Below are positions 24,743 to 35,893 of a stretch of 64,000 nt of DNA, piece by piece; position 1 is the stretch's first letter, and each line of letters opens with the position of its first letter. The DNA is taken from positions 2,444,959 through 2,508,958 of the forward strand of contig JAQFVV010012574.1 in the NCBI GenBank assembly GCA_028023455.1, written 5' to 3'. This stretch comes from Epiperipatus broadwayi. Its lineage: Eukaryota > Onychophora > Udeonychophora > Euonychophora > Peripatidae. The notes under the pieces are model-generated. The model made no database searches, was not told where the DNA came from, and was given only the letters and a program-made list of their open reading frames with translations. The position numbers and the translations under genes were made by a program.

Positions 24743-24841
24743 ATTACTATGCAGAAAAAGAATCAGAATTAAAACCAATTCTTTTTTATGTTGCACTTCA
24801 AGTATACAATAGTCAAATATGTTTAAAAATACATATATATA
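24743..24841. repeat. 99-bp direct repeat flanking a PLE, right copy
   Basis: Partner of 21,986-22,084, same orientation. See that entry for the interpretation. Confidence 0.8.
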
Positions 24842-27800
24842 TTGTGCCCTTATCTATAGGTCATAATAAGGTAGAATGGTCAATTACTAAAAAATTTTAA
24901 ATTTTAAAATACGTTTGTGTAATATATTGATAATTGTATGATTGATTAGATTTTATAGTACAATTTAAGGCTGAAAATACCTGGTATATAAAAGTGTAAT
25001 GAATTGTTTTAAAAGAAAACAGTTAAATAAAGCTTAATTATATCCTTGCTTATGGTTGTAAAAGCTAGCCATATAAAATAACACAGCTATAAATAGTTAA
25101 AAATATATTAATAATTCGAGTATGATATTTTAAAACTAATAAATTAAATAAATGCTATATGTAGTGTTATAATTATATTTAATAGTCAAAATTAATAGAG
25201 TATATTTTAAAATAAACTTTGGGATGGTGAGAATTATATTTAGTTCTACATTTTTAAATTATTTTCCAAATTTTTATAAAATATATCAGTTTTGGTAATT
25301 TAGACCGAGACGTAAATTAAAAAATCATCTGATAAAGTTAGTAATCATGTGACTGTATATTATATACCCTCACACACACGCTTGTTAGAATATAATAATA
25401 AAGTTTGTGAATTATGGAACTAAATGTAATTGCTGTCTATCATTGAAATGAATGTTAAAATATTAAATAGTTATTTTAAATATTTAAATGATGTAATATT
25501 TAAGTAGTGTTTAAAAGTTGAATACAGTTAATAAAAAAATTAAATATTTTATTTAAATAAAAACAAGATAAATTAAATATTAATATTAAAATAGATATTA
25601 AATGTTATTTTAATAATTGTTTTAAAATTTAAATGATTTTGATAAAATTATAATTGAGTTAAAAATACTATTCTAAGTAATATTTTAAATCATTACGTCA
25701 TAAATTCTTTATTTTAAAAAGGTCTAATCTATTATAAAACTAAAATGTGTAAATTTGTTCGCGCTAAAAAAGTCATTAACCAATCAACGGAGGTATTTTA
25801 GCAGACAAAATATAAGAATTAGACGGAGCGGGAGAAAGTAATGTGTAAGTGAAGGAGGGAGTAACATATTTTTTTAGCTGTATAATATCGTAAGCTAGAA
25901 AAGTAATATAATTTTAAAATTTTGTATTTGTTTTAAAAGTTTTTTAAAATATAATATTTTGAACTACCTTTACATGGAGGGCTAATTTTAAAAGTTTTCT
26001 TACCAGTGATTTTATTCAAGTTTAGCCAAAACCTTGCAGTAAAAATGGAAATACTACAGAAAACAGTATATAGAAATTATGATAAAGAAAAAATATTTGT
26101 AAAGTGCCTTGATACAGCTTTATTTATGCTCAACCAGAAACTTATTATTGTAACTCAGAGAAATATAATTTGGACGCTATACGGAAAACTTGAAAGAGAA
26201 GTTATTTGCCGTCAGGAAAAATTATGACGCACAAATTTATAAGGCTACTCTGAAGTTATTTTATTCTTCTCTATGGAAAAAATTAAGATACGTATATCAT
26301 AAAGAAAAATTATGTAAAAGTTATAACAGAGAAAGAATGTTTGTCCTTTTTAAAGGAAACATTACAAAGTATATAGTTACCAGAACTTTAAAAGAAAGGA
26401 AAAATTACCGAATAATGATAGGAAAGAGTCATTATTTTTTAAAAAAAGGAAAGAAAAAACTTTATCTAAGAAGAATTAAAATATTATAAAGTGTTCATTA
26501 TAAAAACGCTTAATAAAGATAGAGATTAGGAAAATGGAAATTTAAATTACTTAATGAAAATGGATCCATGGAGACAGAAAAATTTACTAAATATTTAAAT
26601 CAAAGTACTGAGAAGATGCATCGTAAAAGTTGCGCGGGAGAAAATATTAGCAAGAAAATATTAGAAGAGAATATGTAGACGTTTTCTTTACGGGATTAAC
26701 TAATATCATAATTAATAATTGTATTAAATATTATAAAAAAACCAAGGATTGTCATATATGAATATTATTAAACAGAGCAATAATTGTTTTACCTTAAAAT
26801 TGAACAAGAAGTGACTGAAGAAGAAATAATAAACATTTTTTTTTAGCTTTAGTATGAACGGTTTTCAAGAAAGTTTGATAAAGAAGTACAGTAAATATAG
26901 TTTAAATATTTTTTCTCATTTATTTAGAATATAAAATGTTATGTGAGATTAGGGAAAACATATAAACATAAATTTAGTAATATTAAAATTAAATATAATA
27001 GCTAGATAAAATTATAGAAATAGTGTTTAAAATAAAGTGTATGGATGTGAATCTTATATCTACAAGGATAAAATGGATGGTGAAGCCTACGGAACACGAT
27101 CGAGAAGATAAAGGTCGTTTTGGTAATTTTAATAGTTGTTTATAATGCATAATGTATTTTTTTTAGATCATCTATTGGCCTAAGAATGAAGTGTGAAAGT
27201 TTAAATTATATGTACACATTTTATACAACATTTTTAACATATTATGAGATGGGAGTAATTCGGAATATGCATGCAATAATTTATTTAATGTATATTAATA
27301 ATATAATTTAAAAGAACAATTGTGTGATTCTTTTGAACTTTCATGTGATAAAGTATTCAGATATTCAAATAGTTTGTATGACTAAATATACGGAGGAAAG
27401 TAGTAAGCAAGCTGTCTTATAGAACAGTGGAATAGTTTTAAAATAAATGAATTTTATTATTGTTAGTAATGCAGATATGTATTTGTCGATGTACAGTATA
27501 GAAAAATCTTGAGAAATAAGATCGGATAGTGACTTGGAAGTACTAGTGGAAAGGAAACCAAGATGATGTTTTTTTTTAAGAAATAGGAAAAATAAAGGAT
27601 TTGGATCATATTTAGTTTTGTGTGATTTCAGTATAGTTAACTAGGCCCTATGACTGAACACATATGGTTTGGACAGTGTTTTGCATATCTTTAAACTTTG
27701 GATGTTATAATAAAGCTGAAGAAATAGCTTTAACATCGTTCCTATAATAGAGGTTGGTAGACAGATAAAGGTCACTCCTCTATAGTGTCTTTTAATTCAC

Positions 27801-29001
27801 TGTGCCATGATTGTCAAGATATATGATGAGTAATATTCTAGTTGTATTTTGATCCTATGCATCTATCTTCGCTATCCTTATTTTGTGAATCTGCATCGGT
27901 CAGAAAGATATTTTCAAAGAAATAATGAATAAAATAGAACTGAAGATATGTTATCGTTTATGTAAGAATAGTTTATTTGCTGGAATGTATAGAATTGTGT
28001 AACTTTAAAATTGAAAGTCCAAAATATCATAAAGAGAGAAAGAATCATATAATACATTGTAAAGTTAATTCAGAAATGAATATAAGATTTTGAAAAGAAA
28101 TCTAAACCAAGTATTTTAAAAGTGATAATAAAATTTGAATGAATTTTTTTTTTAAAATCATATTTAGGAAATAAGTATTGCATATTTATTAAGAAAATAG
28201 TCCAATAATGTACAATAAACATATACTTGTGCATGGTATATTAATAGTTATAATTATATCATCCGAAGTAAGGCTTGAATGAGAATATTAGGATTAATAA
28301 ACATCGGATAATGAACAATAAAAACCTAATACCGAATGTAGTACAATGTTTTGACTTTGTAAGATTCCATACAACCCATATAAAACTAAAATTTGTTATT
28401 TTGTAGAATTTTACTACGAATGTAAATTTTGTGAAAAAATATAATTTTAATAATATTAGGGATGCAAAGTGTTTGTGATAATCATATAAGAAATGCATTT
28501 TGTAATAAGCTAACCATAATAATAAATCAAGTAATAATACTGTATTTTCTTAAGTGTTAAAAAATAAGATTTAACTAGGAAAAGTAAATATTATTTTGAT
28601 TTCATTTTTATAAACTAATAAATTAAGTTGAGATATGAAAGTAAGGGATATCCAATGTATATAGTGTAAAATATTGTTAATTTATTTATGTTGTTAATAA
28701 ACTTTGTTTTTAAAATTTATTTTAACGTTTTTGTGTCCGAGTTGTTATTTCTCCACATGGATGCATGAAATCACGATACATTTATAATTGAAACAAACAT
28801 ATAAGTTTTGCACAAAAGGTAAACATAAAAGTGTTATAATAATTTAGAGAATTTATTAGTATGTTAAAATTAAAAGATCATAATTTTATATTATTTATTG
28901 GTCATCAGTCGGTTGCCACAATCTTACATTAAATTATATGCTAATGTTGCCACACGTATTCTGTTGTCAGATTATTAAAATACTACCACGTACGTATTTA
29001 T
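24842..29001. other. Long AT-rich stretch without a recognised gene
   Basis: Two overlapping small frames at 26,006-26,489 are Lys/Tyr/Leu rich and lack any motif I know; they resemble chance frames in A-rich DNA. A short segment near 25,755-25,860 (ttcgcgctaaaaaag, accaatcaacggagg) has CpGs and a CCAAT-like box and stands out from its surroundings. A poly(A)-signal-like ttaataaactttg lies near 28,694. I found no repeat partner for this stretch in the window. Confidence 0.5.
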
Positions 29002-29013
29002 TTATTTCATTTT

Positions 29014-29199
29014 AGTAATAGTTTTAACAAGGCTGTAAACCTTAGCAATGAGCGTCTGAAAAAATCGTCACTAGGGACCTCTGTAGGTCTTTAAAACACA
29101 TAGCGTACGCTATGTGTTTTAAAGACCTACAGAGGTCCCTAGTGACGATTTTTTCAGACGCTCATTGCTAAGGTTTACAGCCTTGTTAAAACTATTACT
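29014..29199. repeat. Perfect 186-bp palindrome
   Basis: Two 93-base arms are exact reverse complements with no spacer, centred between 29,106 and 29,107 in tagcgtacgcta. The arms contain tgagcgtctg and gacctctgtaggtc and are GC-richer than their surroundings. A 14-base direct repeat ttatttcattttag lies at 29,002-29,015 and 29,245-29,258, so the palindrome may be part of an inserted element of about 230 bases. Confidence 0.95.
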
Positions 29200-29258
29200 G
29201 AAATAATAGTGAGCGTTTAATAAATTTATAATTACAACTTTAAATTATTTCATTTTAG

Positions 29259-29833
29259 GAAGAAATAAGATTATACTTATATTATTATTGTTATTATTAT
29301 TTTATTATTGTTAGTTGCTGTGTAGTAGATTATGACATAAAATTCCCTTTTCATATTTTACTACCGTAATTTTAAATTAGTTAGAATACAATTTCTGAAC
29401 CTGAGATTTTATTTATTTTACTTCATTTTATTTAATTGAGCTAGATTCTTGTTATAAAGAAGATTAAGATATGATTATTATTTTAATCGTAGTGAATAGA
29501 GCTTAGAAAGTCATAAGAATACTATGAGTTAGTTATTTGATATAGTAAAAAGGGGGAATAGTGTTCTTATGCCATTGAGGTAGTATCGTGTGGATAATGG
29601 CTCAATGTAGTCTATCTCGTCCCCCGTATTGTCACTCCATGTCTCATGAAAATAGTAAATATTTGTTAATTCATTTTAAAATTGAACCGTATTTGTATTT
29701 TAAAATTAGAGCTAGTAATCATTTTAATTAATGCTGAATATTTCATTTATTTATTTGTTAACTGAGCTAGAACCCATAATATTCGTAATAAACAGTATAT
29801 TTTGGGGTGAGGACGCGCGGGGGGAGGTTAGAA
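29259..29833. other. AT-rich DNA, nothing recognised
   Basis: No gene or repeat partner was seen; a short GC-rich spot gaggacgcgcgggggg lies near 29,809. Confidence 0.5.
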
Positions 29834-29972
29834 TATATAAGCAACAAATATTACAAATTATAAAATTATCATAGAAAAGCCTTTTTCGGCAAATTATGTT
29901 TTTTGCCCTTTTCAGTATGTCTCCACGATTTAAAGCACATACAGCGACATCTATATCAATACAATATAATAG
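29834..29972. repeat. Dispersed repeat H, copy 2
   Basis: Almost identical to 22,082-22,220, in the same orientation. It directly precedes a PLE fragment. Confidence 0.8.
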
Positions 29973-29984
29973 TTGTTCTGTTTA

Positions 29985-30716
29985 TAAAAGGTAAAAAAGT
30001 TTAAATTTGTTAATTAATAATGATAATAATTATAATAATTTAGAAGTTATGAATTCAGTTTATATTACAAAATGTTTAGATTGTTTTAAAGATAATAAAG
30101 AAATGTCATATACTGGAACTACAAAGAATAAATTGGCAACAAGATTAAAACAGCATTTAAATATAAAATTTCTTCAGTTTATGGTCTTACAATAAATTTA
30201 AACATAAATATTTTTAAATAGAACCCTTAGAATGTATTAGATCCTATTATGAAAGAATTAAAAAGAACAATTTATATTAATGGAATGAAACCTGTAATGA
30301 ATAGGATGTTAATTGAAAAAAAGAGAATAATAGGTTGAATTAATTAAATAATTACAAGGGATTATTTTAAGAAAGATATTTAAGAAACTATTGTAATGAA
30401 AAGTTAACACGGTTTATTAGAAGAGTTTTAAGGTAAAAGGTATTTGTATTTGTTATATGTGTTATGGAATATTTGTATTTATTGTTTTTTTATGTATTTT
30501 TTAGTGGTTCCTTGATAAAGACTATAAAAGAAGTCAAGTGTTGGTGGCCGAAGGGTTAGCGCAGCTGCCTTACAAGCAGTTGTCCTGGGGTTCGCTTCCC
30601 GGCCGTCACTTTGACACATTAAAAAAAAAAGACTATAAAAGAATATAATGAGAATGTTAGAGTATATTTTTGTACTTTATAATAGTTCATGTAATAAATC
30701 AAAATTCATAAAGAAG
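29985..30716 (+). pseudogene. PLE fragment: GIY-YIG region and tail, with nested SINE
   Basis: The frame from 30,007 reads VYITKCLDCFKDN, MSYTGTTKNKLATR and LKQHLNIKF, the start of a GIY-YIG nuclease, then breaks. Similarity to the fragment at 21,344-21,840 continues through the tail (ggttccttgataaa). The tail is split by a SINE at 30,533-30,627 and then by fold-back F3 at 30,717-31,295, after which tttgggtgtgtg continues the tail. The reverse transcriptase domain is missing. Confidence 0.8.
30533..30627 (+). mobile_element. tRNA-derived SINE, complete, with target-site duplication
   Basis: Identical 16-base copies of aaagactataaaagaa at 30,517-30,532 and 30,628-30,643 flank the insert. The body has box A-like tggccgaagggttagcgc, box B-like ggttcgcttcc and an A tail. 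The PLE tail at 21,380-21,410 shows the uninterrupted version of the target. The A-rich tail and duplication indicate insertion by LINE machinery. Confidence 0.88.
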
Positions 30717-31295
30717 GATTGTGATGATGGTGTTTTAATTGTATTAATATGTTGGACTATTTCCATCATCTGAGTATTGAATATCTTTAGAAAAATTCAA
30801 CTTTATTTAAATATTCCAAATATATTCATCTGTTAGTAATAGCATACAGGTTAGTATATGCACTACGTCTCAAGAGGTATTATTCTCCCCTCTTCTTCAG
30901 GTATTGCTGGCCTGACTAGCAACAGTACTAGTGTGGGAATCAAACCTGAACAAGATCTTAGACTCTTGAGTATTGAATTTTAAGGTAATGCTCTAGTTAA
31001 CTGAGCCATCCTGACAAAGGCATGTTTCAGTTGGTTAGAACATTAACTTAAAATTCAATACTCAAGAATTTAAGGGTCCAGATTCAATTTCCATATTAGG
31101 ACTGTCACTGGTCAGACCAGAAACACCCGAAGAAGAGGGAAGAATAATACTTCTTGAAACATTGTGCATATACTAACCTGTGTTCTATTATTAGCAGTTG
31201 AATGTATCTGGAATATTTAAATAAAGTTAAAATTTTTTAGAGACATTCAATACTCATATTAGATGGTGGAAATAGTCCAACATATTAATACAATT
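30717..31295. mobile_element. fold-back element F3, two head-to-head tRNA-like cores
   Basis: Bounded by ataaagaag at 30,708-30,716 and 31,296-31,304. The related PLE tail at 21,245-21,260 carries a single uninterrupted copy of that site, so this is an empty-site proof of insertion. The outer arms match F1 and F2. The middle holds two inverted tRNA-like segments, one on the - strand (about 30,930-31,013, tggctcagttaactagagc) and one on the + strand (about 31,022-31,095, ttcagttggttagaac), each next to a cctgaagaagagg-like arm. Confidence 0.88.
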
Positions 31296-31334
31296 ATAAA
31301 GAAGTTTGGGTGTGTGTTTTGTTATATATGTATA

Positions 31335-31500
31335 TTGTGTATATGAAATATATTGGACCACAAATAAAGATGGGAGGGATTTCCACCTTTATTGTTAAAA
31401 GGAGATTGCTTTGACAACAGATTGAGATTGTTCATTGTTATTGATATTGGGATTGTCTAAATTTTGATTGATTTTAATGATTACTGTATTGACTATATAA
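31335..31500 (+). repeat. Dispersed repeat G, second copy
   Basis: It matches 20,795-20,935, including aataaagatgggaggga and gacaacagattgag. Only the middle of the 20.7 kb version is present. Confidence 0.7.
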
Positions 31501-31718
31501 ATTCATGGTATCACCTGACATTTTATTTTTTGTTAATTCACATTACTAAGTTTTCATCTATTCATTGATATTACAATATATATTATTTATTTTGGAAATT
31601 TTCTATGTAGCCTAAGCATGTTTTTTAATTTCATTTTTATTTTTAGAAAGGTATTCCATATTTAGAACTTTTTTTTATTTTACTAAGATCATAAAGCCAA
31701 TTACTTAAGATTTTAATA

Positions 31719-32527
31719 ACTGAAACACAGGCTTATTATATATATACACCTGTGTCTATATACGTAATATATAGGGTATACGAGCACAGACTTTCACACA
31801 ACCCACCACTCTCCACTCTATCTAATAACACTGATACACTTAAGCACATATATGCTGAAAAGATAAATAATCACCAATATACGTATTTCATCCTAAAACA
31901 GCAATCATCAGTTGGTCCAGATTATCATCTCCCACACATATATACTATAAGTGCTCAGACATATATTAAGATAGACAATCTTCATACTTTAAAGGACAGG
32001 CTCCAATCTACTACACACTCCAACTTTTCAACCGTCCATCCAATTGAAAATCTGATGATCGAATGCTCGAAGGCCACCCTGAGGCCGAGATTCTTGTCAC
32101 CCCCATGTTGACCCAAGGTCTCTACAATGTAATAACTGAAACACAGGCTTATTATATATACATGTGGGGTTCAGATTGACCTTGGGTCAACATGGGTGTG
32201 ACAAGAATCTCGGCCTCAGGGTGGCCTTCGAGCATTTCATCATCAGATTTTCAATTGGATGAACAGTTGAAGAGTTGGAGTGTGTAGTAGATTGGAGCCT
32301 GTCCATTAAAGTATGAAAATTGTCTGTCTTAATATATATCTGAGCACTTAAAGTATATATGTGTGGGAGATGATAATCTGGACCTACTGATGTCTGGTTT
32401 AGCATGAAATATGTATATTGGTGATTATTTCTCTTTTCAGCATATATGTGCTTGAGTGTATCAGTGTTATTAGATAGAGTGGAGAGTGGTGGGTTGTGTG
32501 AAAGTCTGTGTCCCTATACCCTATATA
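31719..32527. mobile_element. Hammerhead-bearing family 1, long fold-back copy A
   Basis: Identical 14-base ttaagattttaata at 31,705-31,718 and 32,528-32,541 flank the element. Two arms of about 350 bp (31,770-32,118 and 32,178-32,527) are inverted repeats, and the end sequence aactgaaacacaggc also recurs in the spacer. Each arm holds one hammerhead-like core pointing toward the outer end of its arm: - strand at about 31,886-31,925, + strand at 32,381-32,423. The open frames on either strand (119 and 72 codons) are mirror translations of the arms and not genes. Confidence 0.88.
32381..32423 (+). ncRNA. Hammerhead-like motif, decayed (family 1, copy A)
   Basis: ctgatg is followed directly by tctggtttagca, a shortened stem II, then tgaaatatgtatattgg with GAAA intact. 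The last A of the first core strand and part of stem II are lost, so activity is unlikely. Confidence 0.6.
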
Positions 32528-32541
32528 TTAAGATTTTAATA

Positions 32542-33111
32542 GATTTATAAAAACAGACGATAACTTAAGGGTTGATTGTTATCATTTTCTACTTTGGAAA
32601 TCCCTTTTTCCTTATCATTTATGTTATTTTTCTAATTTTTTTTTTTATGGCCATAGTCATATGTACCTAGAATAATTGTTTTTTTTAAAAAAAAAAGAAA
32701 AAGAAAATACTGTGTAACATTTTCACAGCTAAAAATATAAATGAATAGTTAAGAGGACTAAATTGATAACAAAAACTAGTCAAACATGAGATAGGTGTTA
32801 AAGAACAAGTAGAAGGAAGCATTTTTAAATATCCTATGCACATGCATGCTATATCAGTCAATGACATTTTATTGTAACATTTACAAATACTAGTGAGAAT
32901 TGTTTACTTTAATAAAGCACATAAAGGTTTTTTATTTCACAAAATAATTTTGTTGTTCTAATATATTTTCAGTATTTTAAATATATTTTTAATAATAACT
33001 AAATTTAAATTTTATTTTCCCACAAATTTTATTTAAACTCAAAATTAATTATGTAAGAATTAATTATACAATTTAAATCTTGATTTTGTTACATTGAGTA
33101 TTAAATGTTAT
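32542..33111. other. AT-rich spacer
   Basis: It holds T and A runs (near 32,640 and 32,690) and no recognised gene. Confidence 0.5.
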
Positions 33112-33127
33112 TAATATTATTATTGTA

Positions 33128-33642
33128 TAGGGTATATGAGCACAGACTTTCACACGACCCACCACTCTTCACTCTATCGCATAACCCTGATACACTTGAA
33201 CACATATATGTTGAAAAGATAAATAATCACCAATATACATATTTCATGCTAAACCAACAATCATCAGTTGATTCAGATTATCATCTCTATACATATATGC
33301 TATAAGTGCTCAGATATATATTAAGACAGCCAATCCTCATACTTTAATGTACAGCCTTCATTCTACTCCACACTCCAACTCTTCAACCGTCCATCCAATT
33401 GAAAATCTGATGATGGAATGCTCAAAGGCCACCCTGAAGCCAAGATTCTTGTCACACCCATGTTGACCTAGTGTGAAATACGTATATTGGTGATTATTTA
33501 TCTTTTCAACATATATGTGTTCAAGTGTATCAGTGTTATGAGATAGAGTGGAGAATGGTGGGTCATGTGAAAATCTGTGCTCATATACCCTATATATTGC
33601 ATATATAGACACAGGTATATAATAAGCCTGTGTTTCAGTTAT
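33128..33642. mobile_element. Hammerhead-bearing family 1, fold-back copy B
   Basis: Identical 16-base taatattattattgta at 33,112-33,127 and 33,643-33,658 flank the element. The left arm (33,128-33,466) is family 1 in full; the right arm (33,470-33,600) is a shorter inverted copy, followed by the terminal cctgtgtttcagtta shared with copy A. The element lies in the opposite orientation to copy A. A hammerhead-like core is on the - strand at 33,230-33,270. Confidence 0.88.
33230..33270 (-). ncRNA. Hammerhead motif, family 1 copy B
   Basis: On the - strand: ctgatga, then a 4-bp stem II around ttgttggtttagcat, then gaaa, a short stem III in atatgtat, and A at the cleavage position before ttggt. 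The 5' strand of stem I is weakened to tcaa against ttgg. All invariant core bases are present. Confidence 0.65.
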
Positions 33643-33658
33643 AATATTATTATTGTAA

Positions 33659-35580
33659 GATTTAAGTTTAATGCATTGTAATACTGTAATTTGTAAATTT
33701 ATTAAGATATTTTATATTTAAATTTAATTAAAGAAATGTATATCATTGAAAAAGTGAATGTAATATGTCAAATATTTTATAAGACTAATTGTCTGATGTT
33801 AATACTTAAAGATTAGATGATTTAGAGAAATGAAACTGATAATATGAATTAAGCTTTACAAAATTTGTTTATTATACAATTTGATAATTTCTGCTTGAAC
33901 TTAATTCAGTGGGAAGAAGTGGATGTTAAACACATTAATTAGTTGTCATTATGTGGAGTTTCACTATATGTTGAAATTCATTTATTTTCTAATTTTTTAA
34001 TACCAAGTTTTTATTTTATAAAACAACATATAAAATTTGATTTACAAATTAATCTAACTAACATATTTATTGCAATTAAGTTATTGATATTAAAATTATT
34101 TAGCATTACAAGTAAGTAAACAAAATAAGGAAAAGTGCTAATATAACATTATGTTTGAAATGTCATTAAAACACTTATTTTATGATTATTTATAATCTTA
34201 AAATCAATTTATTGACTTCCAAAATATATTATGTATATAAAGATTAAGTAAAGTGCCTTACAGTTATAATGATTAGTTCTTTTATTTTTTTTGTTCCGAA
34301 CTTAAGATTTGAATTTAGACCAGATGAAAACTTAGATTTCTTTCAGATATTAAACAGGTTTTGGATTTTTTTTAAAACAAAATAATTAATTTATAGTCAA
34401 TTAATATTGGTTGATAAATAAGTATTTAGTTATTCTTATCTTTAGAGTAAAAAAAGAATGGGACTACTAAAGTTATCAGCAACTAACACTTGGAAGGCCT
34501 GCTGAATAATATTTTTTTCCACTGTTTTTTTTTTTTTAGAGGGGAGAGGTTTTGGAGAGACTTTTTTTGGAATGGGCTACTTAAATTGCTCTTTATGTTT
34601 TGTTCATTTGTCTAAGGTTAGATCTAAAATAATTTTTTGGAATAATTGCCTTTGAAAATCTGACTGATATTACATGGTCTTGTGATACAAGTACTTTGTG
34701 GAAGATTTGTTAACACCACCATATTGTTCTCATCAATATCATGCCCCCATATGGAGAAAAAAATTGTCCATACTAAACTTTTGGTTACTCAATTAAATAT
34801 TACTTGGAAAATATTACTGGAACATTCAAATTTACTTCTTTGTAGTGGCTTTTTGTATTTTCATATAATTCTTCCACACTATATCAAGAGAAGTTGCTTC
34901 ATAGAAATTATATAAAGAACTGCTTAAGAGATCAAACTTGTTAATAACTCAAAATATTATTTCATCTTTTAAGATTTATTCCAAATTAAGATCTTTTGTC
35001 TAGATGTTCAACTAAGAATCTACAATCAAGGAATTATGCCATAAAAATGGATTTTTTATTTTCTTTTTCAGATCCAATAGTAAAGCTTACTGGATGTCAT
35101 CTTCCTAGATGTTACTGAAGTTTTATTGACAGATTCTGGAATGCTTCATAAATGAAATGTAACAACCACTAGCCTGTATAGAAATGAGCAAATATAAGTT
35201 ATATAGGTAATGATTGTCCAAACTATGGATAAAGTCATGAATGAATCTTATTTCCTGATTAAAATCTCTGCAGGTTCCTTTATGATACTCTGTTAATTAA
35301 ACAGTCTAAAAATAATTCATATCCCAAATAAATAAATAATACGTTTTATCATTATTTTTTATCTCTGTATATCAAAGTTGATTTATTTATAAAAATAAAA
35401 CATCTGTATAAATTGTTAATTATAGTCCATTGATGTTTATGCTGTAGTTCTAAATATTAAGGTCACTGTTAAGGGAGTACAAACCTCGACAAATGGCTAG
35501 TGACTATAATCATGTATTATTTTAATCTTTCTTTGATCGGAAACAATTAAACATTCCTGTTACATATATACTGTATATAT
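33659..35580. other. AT-rich DNA, nothing recognised
   Basis: No gene or repeat partner was identified; a 77-codon frame at 34,682 has no motif. Confidence 0.5.
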
Positions 35581-35582
35581 TG

Positions 35583-35893
35583 GGGATTTGAACTCAGACT
35601 TTTAAGCACTCTTCATCATCAAATTTTCAATGGTATGGATGGCTGAAGAGTTGGAGTAGATTGAAGCCTGTCCATTAAAGTATGAAGATTTGCTATCTTA
35701 ATATAAACTGAGCACTGATTATATATATATATGTGTGAGAGATGGTAATATGGACCAACTGATGAGTGCTGGTTTAGCACAAAATATGTATATTGGTGAT
35801 TACTTATCTTTTCTACATGTGTGTGGTCATGTGTATCAGTGGTATGAGATAGTTTGGATAGTCGCTTGAAAGTCTGATTTCAAGTTCCCTATA
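35583..35893 (+). mobile_element. Hammerhead-bearing family 1, single copy
   Basis: One unit reading gggatttgaactcagac, cattaaagtatgaagat, tgatgagtgctggtttagca and gcttgaaagtctg in order, as in the units at 46.9-48.2 kb. The hammerhead is at 35,754-35,800. Confidence 0.8.
35754..35800 (+). ncRNA. Hammerhead motif, family 1, near-complete
   Basis: Stem I is ACCAA with TTGGT. CTGATGA lies at 35,759-35,765. Stem II GTGCT-GGTT-TAGCAC pairs well. The second core strand reads AAAA where GAAA is required, one substitution from active. Stem III is ATA-TG-TAT and the cleavage-site base is A. This is type I geometry with a very short stem III. Confidence 0.75.

Noticed and set aside
26006-26489. Two overlapping small open frames as a candidate gene
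   Set aside because: They are Lys/Tyr/Leu rich in A-rich DNA, have no motif and no splice or promoter support.
30546-30612. Genuine tRNA gene
   Set aside because: It is the head of a SINE with an A tail and perfect target-site duplication.
31752-33612. Repeated open frames with similar proteins (e.g. starting MSIYVIYRVYEHRLS)
   Set aside because: They are translations of family 1 repeat arms occurring on both strands; the similarity is explained by the repeat and not by a gene family.
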